Positions 1-8,425 of a DNA stretch of 23,590 nucleotides are shown one piece after another. A model generated the notes under the pieces. That model made no database searches and was not told the DNA's origin. It saw nothing but the letters and a program-made list of their open reading frames with translations. The number at the start of each line of letters is the position of its first letter. Position 1 is the first letter of the stretch. The stretch comes from CCY15215 sp034932145. GTDB lineage: Bacteria; Cyanobacteriota; Cyanobacteriia; Cyanobacteriales; Spirulinaceae. A program made the position numbers and the translations under genes. The DNA lies in assembly GCF_034932145.1 (NCBI RefSeq), contig NZ_JAYGHV010000291.1, positions 1 to 23,590 on the forward strand, given 5' to 3'.

Positions 1-125
1 TTAAACCTCTAGAGAAACGCATTTAGGAACGGTTAACATCTCATTAAATATTTTATCAAACGATCTAGTCCTTTCATAATTTGCGATTGAATAGAAGATA
101 GAGATAGCAACTGTAGGACATGGCC

Positions 126-437
126 ATGAGAAAGCAAACTTCACAACTCACTCGCCTGATCTGGGATTTTTACCGAGAAAATCAAACGGAACTGCAAAAA
201 CTAAAATTATTAGGAAAATGTAAAGTTTTTAGAAGTTGGGGGGTTTTGCATATTCGCTGTGGGGATCGGAAAATTGCCGAGACTGTAATTTCCCTGCGAT
301 CGCTGATTGAAGAACCGATCGCCAAACTGCGTATTGCTCGAGAAATCCAAATATCCGTCAATAATACCCCCATTACTCTCTTACAAATTGGAAAACCATC
401 CCCAAGAACAAAGGATAAAGAAATGAAGGAAAGATGA
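126..437 (+). CDS. Small protein of unknown function
   Basis: This is an open frame of 103 codons, with HIP1-like GATCGC words inside it as in the neighbouring genes, which suggests real coding sequence. Two in-frame ATGs lie at 120 and 126. The only Shine-Dalgarno-like stretch (AGGA, 115-118) is one base from the first and seven from the second, so 126 is preferred. The product is basic and has no membrane segment or signal peptide. The middle looks like a compact alpha/beta fold (RSWGVLHIRCG, then a helix containing ETVISLRSLIEE), and the tail is charged (KDKEMKER). I do not recognise the family. The gene converges on the amidase gene with a 68-bp gap. Confidence 0.6.
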   Translation: MRKQTSQLTRLIWDFYRENQTELQKLKLLGKCKVFRSWGVLHIRCGDRKIAETVISLRSLIEEPIAKLRIAREIQISVNNTPITLLQIGKPSPRTKDKEMKER

Positions 438-505
438 AGAAATCGGGAAAGAATAAAAGCAGAAAGCGAGAGTCCTTTCCCAACCAATTTATCGTTTATT
501 GTCGA

Positions 506-1849
506 TCAAGCCAGCCCCGCCGACTCGTAAAGACGGCGCAAAATAGCGAGGATTTTGCGACCATATTCAGCATCGGAAGACCAACGCCCCGATAGTTGTT
601 CCACTAAGGGCGCAACGCCTCGGGTGACGAAGCGAAAACGGGGATCTACCGTCTCTTGGACGAGGGGTTCTAAACTTGCATAAGCCTTCAAATGTTGGAT
701 GTGGGCGCGAACCCCAATTTGGGCGCTGGGAAAAGTGGCGGTTCCGCTACCGCCAACGGCACCTAAATTGGCAAAATTATTTTGGGAGGATTTGACATCA
801 CCACCAAAGCGCAGGAAATTGGTGGTCAAACACATCTGCGTGAAGGCAATATCATAGTTGACTCCTTCAGTGGCGGCTTCTTCGCGATAGAGTTTGGGAA
901 GATCGGGGAATTGATTGCTGGCGCTTTCGTTATTGGCTTTGAGGAACATGATTAACTGCACCTCTGAGGTATTACCGCGCCCCATAATGCGATCGATGGT
1001 ACCCGGACAAATCTGGGTAATGGAACTTAACACGACGCTGCGAGTATCGTTGTCCCAACCGACGGTAATGGTAAACTCGCGTAATTCTGCGGCTTTAACG
1101 TACACAACCCCTTGATAGTCTACCAAGCGCAATTGGTTGACTTGACTCAATTCGATGCCGAGGCGATCGACAAGATCGATGGGAATAAAAGCATTATTAT
1201 TGATGAGAATGCCCTGTTCGCCGTAAGTTTGCTTGTTAATGAGAATGCCGATGGAAGGATAGCGGTTGGTAGGCGTTTTCGTTCCCGATACTTCTCGACT
1301 CCAAGCCTCGATCCCATCTACAATTCCCAAAGCCATATCCCGACGGCGATTGATAATTAAAGAGCGATCCTCGGGACTGGTCATAAAACCCACTTCCAGC
1401 AAGAGGGAGGGAATAGAAATATCGCGACAAAAGCCCAAACGTCCTACTCCCGTGGCTGTATCGGGACGAGAACCGCGACTGGGAAGTTGTGGAAGGCGAC
1501 GGATCAGGGACAGCAGAACGAGATCGCCGTGTTTTTTGCGTTCGTTGTTGCCGGAGATATAAAATGCAGTAGCCCCGCGTACATCCGGGTTGGGTGCAGC
1601 ATCGGCGTGAATTTCGATCGCCACATCTTGAGATTTCGCCCGAGCGTTAATCCAAGCGATGGATTGGCTTAAACTGAGGGTATCGGGAACGGAAAAGACT
1701 TCTAAGCCTCGCGATCGCAGTTCTGGGACGATGACATCCCGCAGCAGGATCATTTGTTGTGCTTCGGTTGTCCCCCCCGCGATCGCTCCAGGGTCGTTGC
1801 GTCCTCCTTCTGTACCACCATGACCTGCGGAAACGAATATCCTACCCAT
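506..1849 (-). CDS. Bifunctional cell-wall hydrolase: N-acetylmuramoyl-L-alanine amidase plus glucosaminidase-like domain
   Basis: Residues 1-185 are an Amidase_3 domain, which cleaves the amide bond between MurNAc and the stem peptide. The zinc ligands are visible at H10 (SAGHGG), E29 and H81 (EIHAD), and the catalytic glutamate at E152 (LLLEVGFM). Residues about 195-275 resemble the copper-amine-oxidase N-terminal-like stalk domain common in wall-binding proteins (INNNAFIPIDLV, VYVKAAEL, WDNDTRSVVL). Residues about 285-447 look like a GH73-type glucosaminidase domain (FLKANNESASNQFP, FGGDVKSSQNNFANLGA, GVRAHIQHLKAYAS), which would cut the glycan backbone. There is no signal peptide: the first residues already form the first strand of the amidase fold. 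The in-frame upstream stretch is open for about 25 codons but has no start codon. The gene is divergent from dnaG. The domain calls are family knowledge; the dual activity is inferred. Confidence 0.88.
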   Translation of the reverse strand: MGRIFVSAGHGGTEGGRNDPGAIAGGTTEAQQMILLRDVIVPELRSRGLEVFSVPDTLSLSQSIAWINARAKSQDVAIEIHADAAPNPDVRGATAFYISGNNERKKHGDLVLLSLIRRLPQLPSRGSRPDTATGVGRLGFCRDISIPSLLLEVGFMTSPEDRSLIINRRRDMALGIVDGIEAWSREVSGTKTPTNRYPSIGILINKQTYGEQGILINNNAFIPIDLVDRLGIELSQVNQLRLVDYQGVVYVKAAELREFTITVGWDNDTRSVVLSSITQICPGTIDRIMGRGNTSEVQLIMFLKANNESASNQFPDLPKLYREEAATEGVNYDIAFTQMCLTTNFLRFGGDVKSSQNNFANLGAVGGSGTATFPSAQIGVRAHIQHLKAYASLEPLVQETVDPRFRFVTRGVAPLVEQLSGRWSSDAEYGRKILAILRRLYESAGLA

Positions 1850-1997
1850 AATTGTTCTTTTCCTAACGATCTCGACTAAATGATATTGGCAACTATGACG
1901 ATAATTAAAATAAAGTCGCTTTAGTTACTCTACGATAATTTTTGCCGCAATTTGCGTCTTTTTCTGTCTTTTTTCACTTTTTATTTGATTTTGTTCC

Positions 1998-3938
1998 ATG
2001 AATACGCCACGGTTACACTCGGACACCATTGAAACGGTTAAAGAACGTGCTGATATTGTCGATATTGTCTCGGAAAGGGTGGTCTTGCGAAGACGGGGAA
2101 AAGATTATTTAGGATTATGCCCTTTTCACGAGGAAAAAACCCCCAGTTTTAGTGTTAGTCCTGCCAAGCAAATGTACTATTGCTTTGGCTGCGGTGCGGG
2201 GGGAAATGCGGTTAAGTTCCTGATGGAAGCGGGTAAGCAGTCTTTTGCGGATGTGGTGTTGGGGTTGGCGCAACGCTATCAGGTTCCGGTGAAAACTCAA
2301 GACCCTGAAGAGTATCGGGAGTTTCAGCGCCAGTTAACGCTGAAGGAGCAATTGTATGAAATTTTGGCGGTGGCGGGGAGTTTTTATCAACACGCTTTAC
2401 GACAACCTCAAGGGGAGGTGGCGTTAACTTATCTGCAAGAAAAGCGCTTATTTTCCGAGGGGACGATGCAAACCTTTGAGTTGGGGTATGCCCCGGCGGG
2501 GTGGGAAACCCTCTATCGGTATTTGGTGGAGGCGAAACGCTATTCGGTGTTGTTGGTGGAACAAGCGGGGTTAATTCGCAAGCGCAAAACGGGGGAAGGT
2601 TATTACGATTATTTTCGCGATCGCCTTATGATTCCCATTCACGATCTTCAGGGAAGAATCATTGGGTTTGGGAGTCGTACTTTGGGGAATGATGAGCCAA
2701 AATATCTCAATTCTCCAGAAACGGAGGTGTTTAGTAAGGGGAAAACTTTATTTGCGCTGGATAAGGCAAAATCGGCGATCGCCAAACAGGATCGGGTGGT
2801 GGTTGTGGAGGGTTATTTTGATGCGATCGCCCTTCATGCAGCCGGAATTGATTATGCGGTGGCGGCTTTGGGGACAGCGTTTTCTCAGGAACAATTGCGA
2901 TCGCTTTCTCGCTATACGGAATCGAAACAAGTTATTTTTAATTTTGATGCCGATACAGCCGGAATGAAGGCAACCCAAAGAGCAATTGGAGAGATTGAAA
3001 AGTTAGTTTATTCGGGACAAGTACAGTTAAGAGTTTTAAATTTACCTGGAGGAAAAGATGCGGATGAATTCCTGAAATCGCGAGATGATGCCCTCGAGGT
3101 TTATCAGGAACAATTAGACAATGCACCTTTATGGTTAGATTGGCAAATTCAGCAATTGGTGCAAGGAGAAGATTTAAAGAAAGCCGATCGCTTTGAAAAG
3201 GTCTCTAAGGAGATGATTAAATTACTCGCTAAGATAGAAGATAGCAATCAGCGTACTCATTACGTTCAAAACTGTGCAGAAATCTTAAGTCAAGGAGATG
3301 GACGATTAACACCTGTTTATAATAAAAACCTCTCGGGAAAACTGGAAAGATTGCGAAAAAGTATTCAACGCAATAAAGGTAAACAAAATAAAAACAATTT
3401 TGATACTAAAGCAGAATCTATTACAATTCAACAACAATCAGAACAATATCTCCTCAAACAAGCAGAAGCATTGTTATTAATGATTTATTTGCATTGTTCG
3501 TCTTATCGCGAAATTATTATCAATGCTTTGGAAGAAAAAGACTTGATTTTTAGTTTACCACAGCATCGGTTTTTATGGCAAAAAATAATCGGAATTTATG
3601 CAGAAAATGAAAAGAATCTTATCGCAAATCTCCAAGACCTCAGTAGAGAATTCCCGGAACAAATCACAAAAATTGGACATTTATTTCATTTAACTGAAAC
3701 TCAAGCCAACGATCTTATTTTGCGGGTTCCGATGTTAATTCATGCCGCGATCGCAGCATTGGAAAAAGTAACTTATGAGAAGAATCTCAACTACTGTTTG
3801 GCACGATGGAAAAATCTCGATCTTTCTACTGATTTGGAGGAAATGAAATACCTTTCTCAAGAAATACAAGAGACTAAACAAAAAATAGCTGAACTCGAAA
3901 AAGAGCGTTATTTCTCTATTTTCGATTTAATTGAATAG
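1998..3938 (+). CDS. dnaG: DNA primase DnaG
   Basis: This primase synthesises the RNA primers for replication and works with the DnaB helicase at the fork. The 646-residue length is usual for the family. The N-terminal CHC2 zinc finger is at C41, H44, C62 and C65 (CPFH and CFGCGAGG). It is followed by the catalytic core. The TOPRIM motifs are visible at E271 (VEGYFDAI) and D317/D319 (NFDADTAG). The last 170 or so residues form a helical DnaB-binding domain that is more AT-rich and less conserved, as is normal. The start is the first ATG of the frame and the zinc domain sits at the expected distance. No strong Shine-Dalgarno sequence is seen. The last 23 bp overlap, antisense, a parE toxin remnant. 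Confidence 0.97.
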   Translation: MNTPRLHSDTIETVKERADIVDIVSERVVLRRRGKDYLGLCPFHEEKTPSFSVSPAKQMYYCFGCGAGGNAVKFLMEAGKQSFADVVLGLAQRYQVPVKTQDPEEYREFQRQLTLKEQLYEILAVAGSFYQHALRQPQGEVALTYLQEKRLFSEGTMQTFELGYAPAGWETLYRYLVEAKRYSVLLVEQAGLIRKRKTGEGYYDYFRDRLMIPIHDLQGRIIGFGSRTLGNDEPKYLNSPETEVFSKGKTLFALDKAKSAIAKQDRVVVVEGYFDAIALHAAGIDYAVAALGTAFSQEQLRSLSRYTESKQVIFNFDADTAGMKATQRAIGEIEKLVYSGQVQLRVLNLPGGKDADEFLKSRDDALEVYQEQLDNAPLWLDWQIQQLVQGEDLKKADRFEKVSKEMIKLLAKIEDSNQRTHYVQNCAEILSQGDGRLTPVYNKNLSGKLERLRKSIQRNKGKQNKNNFDTKAESITIQQQSEQYLLKQAEALLLMIYLHCSSYREIIINALEEKDLIFSLPQHRFLWQKIIGIYAENEKNLIANLQDLSREFPEQITKIGHLFHLTETQANDLILRVPMLIHAAIAALEKVTYEKNLNYCLARWKNLDLSTDLEEMKYLSQEIQETKQKIAELEKERYFSIFDLIE

Positions 3939-4047
3939 TTTTGATGAATTTTTTAGCACCTTCTTTATTATTACGAGCAATATAGTCGCGAATTGAACGT
4001 AAATCTGCACGAGCTTTCGGCGAAAGAGTATAATTTTTCGTATTTCG
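3916..4047 (-). pseudogene. Truncated parE-type toxin remnant
   Basis: Directly after the parD stop codon, in the same frame, 43 codons read like the N-terminal part of a RelE/ParE toxin (YTLSPKARADLRSIRDYIAR, then NNKEGAKKF), followed by TAG at 3918-3916. There is no ATG, GTG or TTG in this frame, so it could be translated only by readthrough of the parD stop. ParE toxins usually have about 95-100 residues, so more than half is missing. The homology stops near the dnaG 3' end, where the sequence changes to dnaG antisense. It was not listed as an ORF because it lacks a start. It is probably the dead toxin of the adjacent antitoxin. Confidence 0.75.
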
Positions 4048-4293
4048 TCAGTCTAATTCCGCAAGTAATTCTGCAAATACTTCTTCACCATTAAGACCTT
4101 CACCGCGTTTTAATTCGGCTTTGCCTTCGGCGACTTTTTCTCGAACATCAGCTAACCAGCGTTCTCGATCGCGATCGCGTTCCTCTAACAATTGCAATGC
4201 TTCACTAATAATCTCATCTGCTGTCGTGTATTGTTGGCGATCGAGCTTTTCTTGAATTAATGCTTGTTGTTCCGGTTTGAGAGAAATTTTCAT
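4048..4293 (-). CDS. parD: ParD/CopG-family type II antitoxin
   Basis: This is an 81-residue protein with the ParD layout. An N-terminal ribbon-helix-helix DNA-binding part (MKISLKPEQQALIQEKL, then a helix with TTADEIISEALQLLEERD) is followed by a charged, probably disordered toxin-binding tail (AEGKAELKRGEGLNGEEVF). Such antitoxins neutralise ParE-type gyrase poisons and repress their own promoter. Here the toxin frame just downstream is truncated and has no start codon, so the antitoxin looks orphaned. The gene is intact and convergent with dnaG. A pair of 10-bp direct repeats upstream may be its operator. The start is the first ATG; the upstream Shine-Dalgarno is weak. Confidence 0.85.
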   Translation of the reverse strand: MKISLKPEQQALIQEKLDRQQYTTADEIISEALQLLEERDRDRERWLADVREKVAEGKAELKRGEGLNGEEVFAELLAELD

Positions 4294-4312
4294 TAGTTGT
4301 TTCTCGTTATTT

Positions 4313-4343
4313 TTATAAGCAACTTTTACCCCATTATAAGCAA
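4313..4343. promoter_or_regulatory. Direct repeat pair upstream of parD, candidate antitoxin operator
   Basis: TTATAAGCAA occurs exactly at 4313-4322 and again at 4334-4343, so the two copies are spaced 21 bp, about two helical turns. Both are followed by a TTTT run. The pair starts 20 bp upstream of the parD start codon. Ribbon-helix-helix antitoxins bind such repeats cooperatively, so an autoregulatory operator is a reasonable inference. TTATAA inside each copy could also be a -10-like element. Confidence 0.4.
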
Positions 4344-4381
4344 TTTTCGCTAAAAAAGTTAATCCTCATGCTTTTTTGAAG

Positions 4382-4411
4382 CTCCCGTTAACCCTTCAGG
4401 TCTAACGGGAG
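4382..4411. promoter_or_regulatory. Strong hairpin in the parD-dnaK intergenic region
   Basis: The arm CTCCCGTTA (4382-4390) pairs perfectly with TAACGGGAG (4403-4411). Inside it, ACC (4391-4393) pairs with GGT (4399-4401), leaving one bulged base and a CTTCA loop. No T-run follows on the plus strand, so it is not a standard terminator. It lies about 175 bp upstream of the dnaK start and could be in its leader. Its role is unknown. It is not a CIRCE element. Confidence 0.45.
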
Positions 4412-4585
4412 AGAACGTCAAAGTTCGGAAAACCCGACTTACGGAAATGCAGCGATCGCCTTCAGTATAGAGAAAGAAGATATCCCGTCATTTAATTAAA
4501 TCCCTTAAAAAAATGCGGGAACTCGATTCGGTGTGGTTTCTCCCCGAAGAGTTTTGTAATTGTTAACTTGGAGCAAAAAGAGGAA

Positions 4586-6502
4586 ATGCCAAAAGTAGTT
4601 GGAATTGATGTAGGAACGACAAACTCTTGCGTTGCGGTAATGGAAGGGGGGAAACCCACCGTAATCGCTAATGCTGAAGGATTTAGAACTCCCCCCTCCG
4701 TCGTCGCTTACGCCAAAAATGGCGATCGCCTCGTGGGTCAAATCGCTAAACGTCAAGCGGTGATGAACACGGGCAATACCTTTTATTCCGTCAAACGTTT
4801 CATCGGCCGTAAATTTGATGAAGTAACCACAGAAACAACGGAAGTTGCCTATAAAGTCCTACGGGATGGTAATGCTAACGTTAAATTAGAATGCCCCGCC
4901 CTCAACAAGCAGTTTGCCCCCGAGGAAATTTCTGCCCAGGTTTTGCGGAAGCTGATCGAAGATGCCAGTAAGTATCTCGGCGAAACCGTTACGCAAGCCG
5001 TAATTACCGTACCTGCTTACTTTAATGATTCCCAGCGTCAAGCAACCAAAGACGCGGGTAAAATTGCGGGGGTAGAGGTACTGCGGATCATCAACGAACC
5101 CACGGCTGCAGCCCTCGCTTACGGTTTAGATAAGAAAAGCAATGAAACCATTCTCGTTTTTGACTTGGGAGGCGGTACATTTGACGTATCTATTCTCGAA
5201 GTTGGAGACGGGGTTTTTGAAGTTCTGGCCACTTCTGGGGACACTCACCTCGGGGGAGATGACTTCGATAAAAAGATCGTAGACTATCTCGCTGAAGAAT
5301 TTAAGAAAGTTGAAGGAATTGACCTTCGCAAAGACAATCAAGCCTTACAGCGCCTTACAGAAGCCGCCGAAAAAGCTAAAATTGAACTGTCTAGCGTGAC
5401 CCAATCGGAAATTAACCTTCCCTTCATCACCGCCACTCAGGATGGTCCAAAGCACCTCGATACAACCCTGACCCGCAGTAAATTTGAAGAACTTTGTTCC
5501 GATTTGATCGATCGCTGTCGCATTCCTGTTGAAAATGCTGTTCGCGATGCCAAATTAGATAAAAGTGCGATCGATGAAGTGGTCTTGGTGGGAGGTTCTA
5601 CTCGCATTCCCGCGATCGCCGATGCAGTCAAACGGGTTTTAGATAAGGAACCCAACCAAAGCGTTAACCCCGATGAAGTCGTAGCTGTGGGTGCCGCCAT
5701 CCAAGGGGGAGTTCTCGCCGGAGAAGTCAAAGATATTCTCTTATTGGACGTAACTCCTCTCTCCCTCGGGGTGGAAACCTTGGGGGGTGTTATGACCAAA
5801 ATCATTCCCCGCAATACCACCATTCCCACCAAAAAATCGGAAGTCTTCTCCACAGCAGTTGACGGACAAACTAACGTTGAAATTCATGTCCTGCAAGGGG
5901 AACGGGAATTTTCCAAGGATAACAAGAGTTTAGGAACTTTCCGACTTGATGGCATTCCTCCGGCAGCCCGAGGGGTTCCTCAAATTGAAGTTACCTTCGA
6001 TATCGATGCCAATGGTATTCTCAATGTCACGGCGAAAGACAAAGGCACCGGTAAAGAACAGTCCATCAGCATTACAGGGGCTTCTACCTTACCCAGCGAT
6101 GAAGTCGATCGCATGGTCAAAGAAGCGGAAGTCAATGCCAGTGCTGACCAAGAACGTCGCGAACGCATCGATCGCAAAAACCAAGCTGATTCTCTCGTGT
6201 ATCAAGCAGAAAAACAACTCACCGAATTAGGAGATAAAGTTCCGGCTGAGGACAAAACCAAAGCTGAAGGCTTAATCAAAACTCTGAAAGAAGCCGTTCA
6301 AAAAGAAGACGACGAGACGATCAAAACGGCAATGCCGGAATTGCAACAAGTGCTTTATAGCATTGGTAGCAGCGTTTACCAAGACGCAGCCGGTGCCGCA
6401 GGTGAAGCCCCTGGAGGCGAACCCCCTAGTGACTCTGCTGGTGCTTCTGCGACGGGTGGCGATGATGTCATCGATGCTGAATTCTCGGAAACGAAGGAAT
6501 AA
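4586..6502 (+). CDS. dnaK: Chaperone DnaK (Hsp70), cyanobacterial DnaK2-like
   Basis: This is an ATP-dependent Hsp70 chaperone that folds and protects proteins with DnaJ and GrpE. Phosphate-binding motif 1 is at residues 7-15 (IDVGTTNSC) and motif 2 at 193-199 (DLGGGTF). The interdomain linker and start of the substrate-binding domain are at about 385-397 (LLLDVTPLSLGVET). The acidic C-terminus DDVIDAEFSE matches the signature of the essential cyanobacterial DnaK2 type. The frame is open upstream to a TTG at 4568, but the family N-terminus (MPKVVGIDVGTT) begins at the ATG at 4586, which has an AGAGGA stretch just upstream; this gives 638 residues. The gene is convergent with the first mscS gene, with a palindromic repeat in between. 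Confidence 0.97.
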   Translation: MPKVVGIDVGTTNSCVAVMEGGKPTVIANAEGFRTPPSVVAYAKNGDRLVGQIAKRQAVMNTGNTFYSVKRFIGRKFDEVTTETTEVAYKVLRDGNANVKLECPALNKQFAPEEISAQVLRKLIEDASKYLGETVTQAVITVPAYFNDSQRQATKDAGKIAGVEVLRIINEPTAAALAYGLDKKSNETILVFDLGGGTFDVSILEVGDGVFEVLATSGDTHLGGDDFDKKIVDYLAEEFKKVEGIDLRKDNQALQRLTEAAEKAKIELSSVTQSEINLPFITATQDGPKHLDTTLTRSKFEELCSDLIDRCRIPVENAVRDAKLDKSAIDEVVLVGGSTRIPAIADAVKRVLDKEPNQSVNPDEVVAVGAAIQGGVLAGEVKDILLLDVTPLSLGVETLGGVMTKIIPRNTTIPTKKSEVFSTAVDGQTNVEIHVLQGEREFSKDNKSLGTFRLDGIPPAARGVPQIEVTFDIDANGILNVTAKDKGTGKEQSISITGASTLPSDEVDRMVKEAEVNASADQERRERIDRKNQADSLVYQAEKQLTELGDKVPAEDKTKAEGLIKTLKEAVQKEDDETIKTAMPELQQVLYSIGSSVYQDAAGAAGEAPGGEPPSDSAGASATGGDDVIDAEFSETKE

Positions 6503-6531
6503 GGCGATCGCCTGAAATAATCTGAAACACC

Positions 6532-6559
6532 GTAGGGACGTTGCCTGCAACGTCCCTAC
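6532..6559. repeat. 28-bp perfect palindrome, dispersed repeat and likely two-way terminator
   Basis: The arm GTAGGGACGTTGC (6532-6544) and its exact reverse complement (6547-6559) are separated by CT, a perfect 13-bp stem. It sits between the convergent dnaK and mscS genes. A diverged copy of the same length lies at 16886-16913. Palindromes of the type GTAGAGACGTTGC...GCAACGTCTCTAC are scattered through many cyanobacterial genomes. Transcription termination in both directions is likely from its position, though no long T-run follows. Confidence 0.75.
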
Positions 6560-6601
6560 AGAAAGGATCGGAAAACATCCCTACCCATAGATATCAACTC
6601 T

Positions 6602-8218
6602 TTAAGTGTAAAGATAAGCCTGTCGTAATTGCCAGTTCAAGTCGCGATTGATTTCACTTTGAACGCGATTTCCTCGCAAACAATGTTCTAACTTAATATC
6701 ATCAACAAAGAACTTAACCTCGAGGGAACGACCCCCCAAAGCCACTTCATTGACCCAAACCTTCGGATCTTGCCACTCATTGCGAGAACTCTTGAAGTCT
6801 TCCCGCAACCACATCCGTAGAGTTTCAATAGCATCATCGAGGCGAGTTTCTTCCCCAGAAGGATTGTTAAGTTTGCGGAATAACTTATTGAGTTTGAGTT
6901 TGAGCAAACTAAGTTTTTGCTCCCATTCTTGCGGTAAAGTCTCCTTATCTTCGCGGATCAAATCAGGATCGTTTAGCCAAGACCCGTACCAAGCTCGAAT
7001 TAAACCGATTAATTTATCTGAACCCATATCTTCTGCCATTTCTTCCAATCGTGCTTGTCGATTGCGTCGTCCCACTCGGTCGGCCTGCACCTCCAAGCCC
7101 ACATTTGTGCAAATATCGACGAAATCTCCCTGAATAGAACGAATTTCATCTAAATCCAATCCTCCCTGTTCGAGAAGATTGATTTTTTGAGCGAGGAGAT
7201 CGAAAGATTCCTCAATTTTGTTGAGTTGGATGTTGACTGCTTTTTCAGTCAGTAAACGCTTGCGTCCAGCTTCTCGCTTGCCCTCAACATTGTCTGTGGA
7301 TTCCGAAAAACCGTAGAATTTATCGATATATTCAAGTTTGCGATCGATTTCTCCCAGAGTATCGGGATGAGCGAGAACGACGGCTTCCATTAAAACGATC
7401 GCCCGAGCGGGATCGACATCGGATTTGAGGGGAATATTCAGAGAATAATAATAGTGAGAAGTGGGACGACTGAGGTTGATAATAGATTGGCCTTCAAAAT
7501 TCCCGTTCGGTAGATAGGTTTGACAGTGGGTATCAATGACATACATTTCCGTCACCCGCAAGCCGATTTTTTTGATCACGGCACGAGAACCATCGGGTAG
7601 GGCAATGACATCCCCAAAACGGAACGGTGTATCGATCAACAGCACTAAGCCACTGGTAAAATTGGAAAGAATATCTTTAAGGGCAAAACCCAAAATAAAA
7701 GAAATACCGCCGATCGCCACCCATAAACCGCTTAAGTCAACCCCTAAACGCTGAATTGTGACCAAACCCCCGATTAAATAGATGAGGAGTGGGAGTGTGT
7801 TTTCAAGGATGGGAATGAGGACATCATCCCACATGGCCTCGCTTTGTTCGGCGAACTTTTTCAGAGCATAAGCAACAACTTCTGTAAACAGTCGCGCGAC
7901 CCAAAACGTTGCTGCAATGGCGATCCCCGCACTTAAGATATTTTGTATCCAAGGATAGGTTTTGAGAACTGCGAGTTGGGATAAGGCAATTTTCAGGCTG
8001 ATGGCGATCGCGACAATAATCGAGGGCAAACGCGAAACATTCAAGGACACGAGAGGCAAATCGTTTTGCAAGCGACGAAACCAAAAGCGCAGGACAAAAA
8101 AGAAGAAAATGTAGAGAACGAATATAACCCCTGCCGCGATCGCCAAGTTTTGGAAGAGTGCATTCAATTCTTCCGGTGTGACTTGGACAGCTTGAGGGAG
8201 AGCTAGGCAAAAAAACAT
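6602..8218 (-). CDS. MscS-family mechanosensitive channel, copy A
   Basis: This is a 538-residue small-conductance mechanosensitive channel homologue of the inner (or thylakoid) membrane, expected to open under membrane tension and release solutes. Four hydrophobic segments (about 30-47, 65-84, 93-117 and 136-156) precede the pore helix at about 165-195 (GGISFILGFALKDILSNFTSG). The beta domain follows (FGDVIALPDGS, YLPNGNFEGQ). The usual C-terminal alpha/beta domain is split. Its first half is at about 255-290 (YYYSLNIPLK) and its second half at about 486-538 (WVNEVALGGRSLEVKFFVDD), with some 195 largely helical, charged residues between them. It is the downstream member of a tandem pair and probably has its own promoter, because the upstream region is duplicated too. 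Confidence 0.9.
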   Translation of the reverse strand: MFFCLALPQAVQVTPEELNALFQNLAIAAGVIFVLYIFFFFVLRFWFRRLQNDLPLVSLNVSRLPSIIVAIAISLKIALSQLAVLKTYPWIQNILSAGIAIAATFWVARLFTEVVAYALKKFAEQSEAMWDDVLIPILENTLPLLIYLIGGLVTIQRLGVDLSGLWVAIGGISFILGFALKDILSNFTSGLVLLIDTPFRFGDVIALPDGSRAVIKKIGLRVTEMYVIDTHCQTYLPNGNFEGQSIINLSRPTSHYYYSLNIPLKSDVDPARAIVLMEAVVLAHPDTLGEIDRKLEYIDKFYGFSESTDNVEGKREAGRKRLLTEKAVNIQLNKIEESFDLLAQKINLLEQGGLDLDEIRSIQGDFVDICTNVGLEVQADRVGRRNRQARLEEMAEDMGSDKLIGLIRAWYGSWLNDPDLIREDKETLPQEWEQKLSLLKLKLNKLFRKLNNPSGEETRLDDAIETLRMWLREDFKSSRNEWQDPKVWVNEVALGGRSLEVKFFVDDIKLEHCLRGNRVQSEINRDLNWQLRQAYLYT

Positions 8219-8353
8219 CTTAGGCTATTGTTTTTTAGAATTACTCCTGTTATTCTACAAATTTTTGTCCCCTTTGAATATACCTTTGAACACTACCTGC
8301 ACAAAATCTTTATTTTTGTTTAGATAAGGCGATCGCCTGAAACACCTTAGAAA

Positions 8354-8387
8354 AACCTGCCCTTTCAAAAAAACAAAAGGACAGGTT
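8354..8387 (-). terminator. Hairpin downstream of mscS copy B
   Basis: AACCTGCCCTTT (8354-8365) pairs with AAAGGACAGGTT (8376-8387) except for one C-A mismatch, with a 10-base loop. Read on the minus strand it lies about 40 bp after the stop codon of copy B and is followed by a short TTTCTAAGG stretch. It is a plausible but weak intrinsic terminator separating the two mscS genes. Confidence 0.5.
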
Positions 8388-8425
8388 CAGGAAAAGGTTA
8401 AAGATAGGTTTCGGAAAATGGTCTT

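Noticed and set aside
4568..4585. TTG start for dnaK giving six extra residues
   Set aside because: The family N-terminus begins at the ATG at 4586, and an AGAGGA stretch lies directly before it.
4294..4585. CIRCE (HrcA) operator before dnaK
   Set aside because: No TTAGCACTC-N9-GAGTGCTAA-like sequence was found; the hairpin at 4382-4411 is unrelated.
5437..5853. 138-codon antisense frame within dnaK
   Set aside because: It is a shadow of the highly biased dnaK coding frame, with no independent protein features.
7824..8210. 128-codon frame on the same strand as mscS copy A
   Set aside because: It is an out-of-frame shadow; the MscS frame has clear membrane and motif content, and the same shadow recurs in copy B because the DNA is duplicated.
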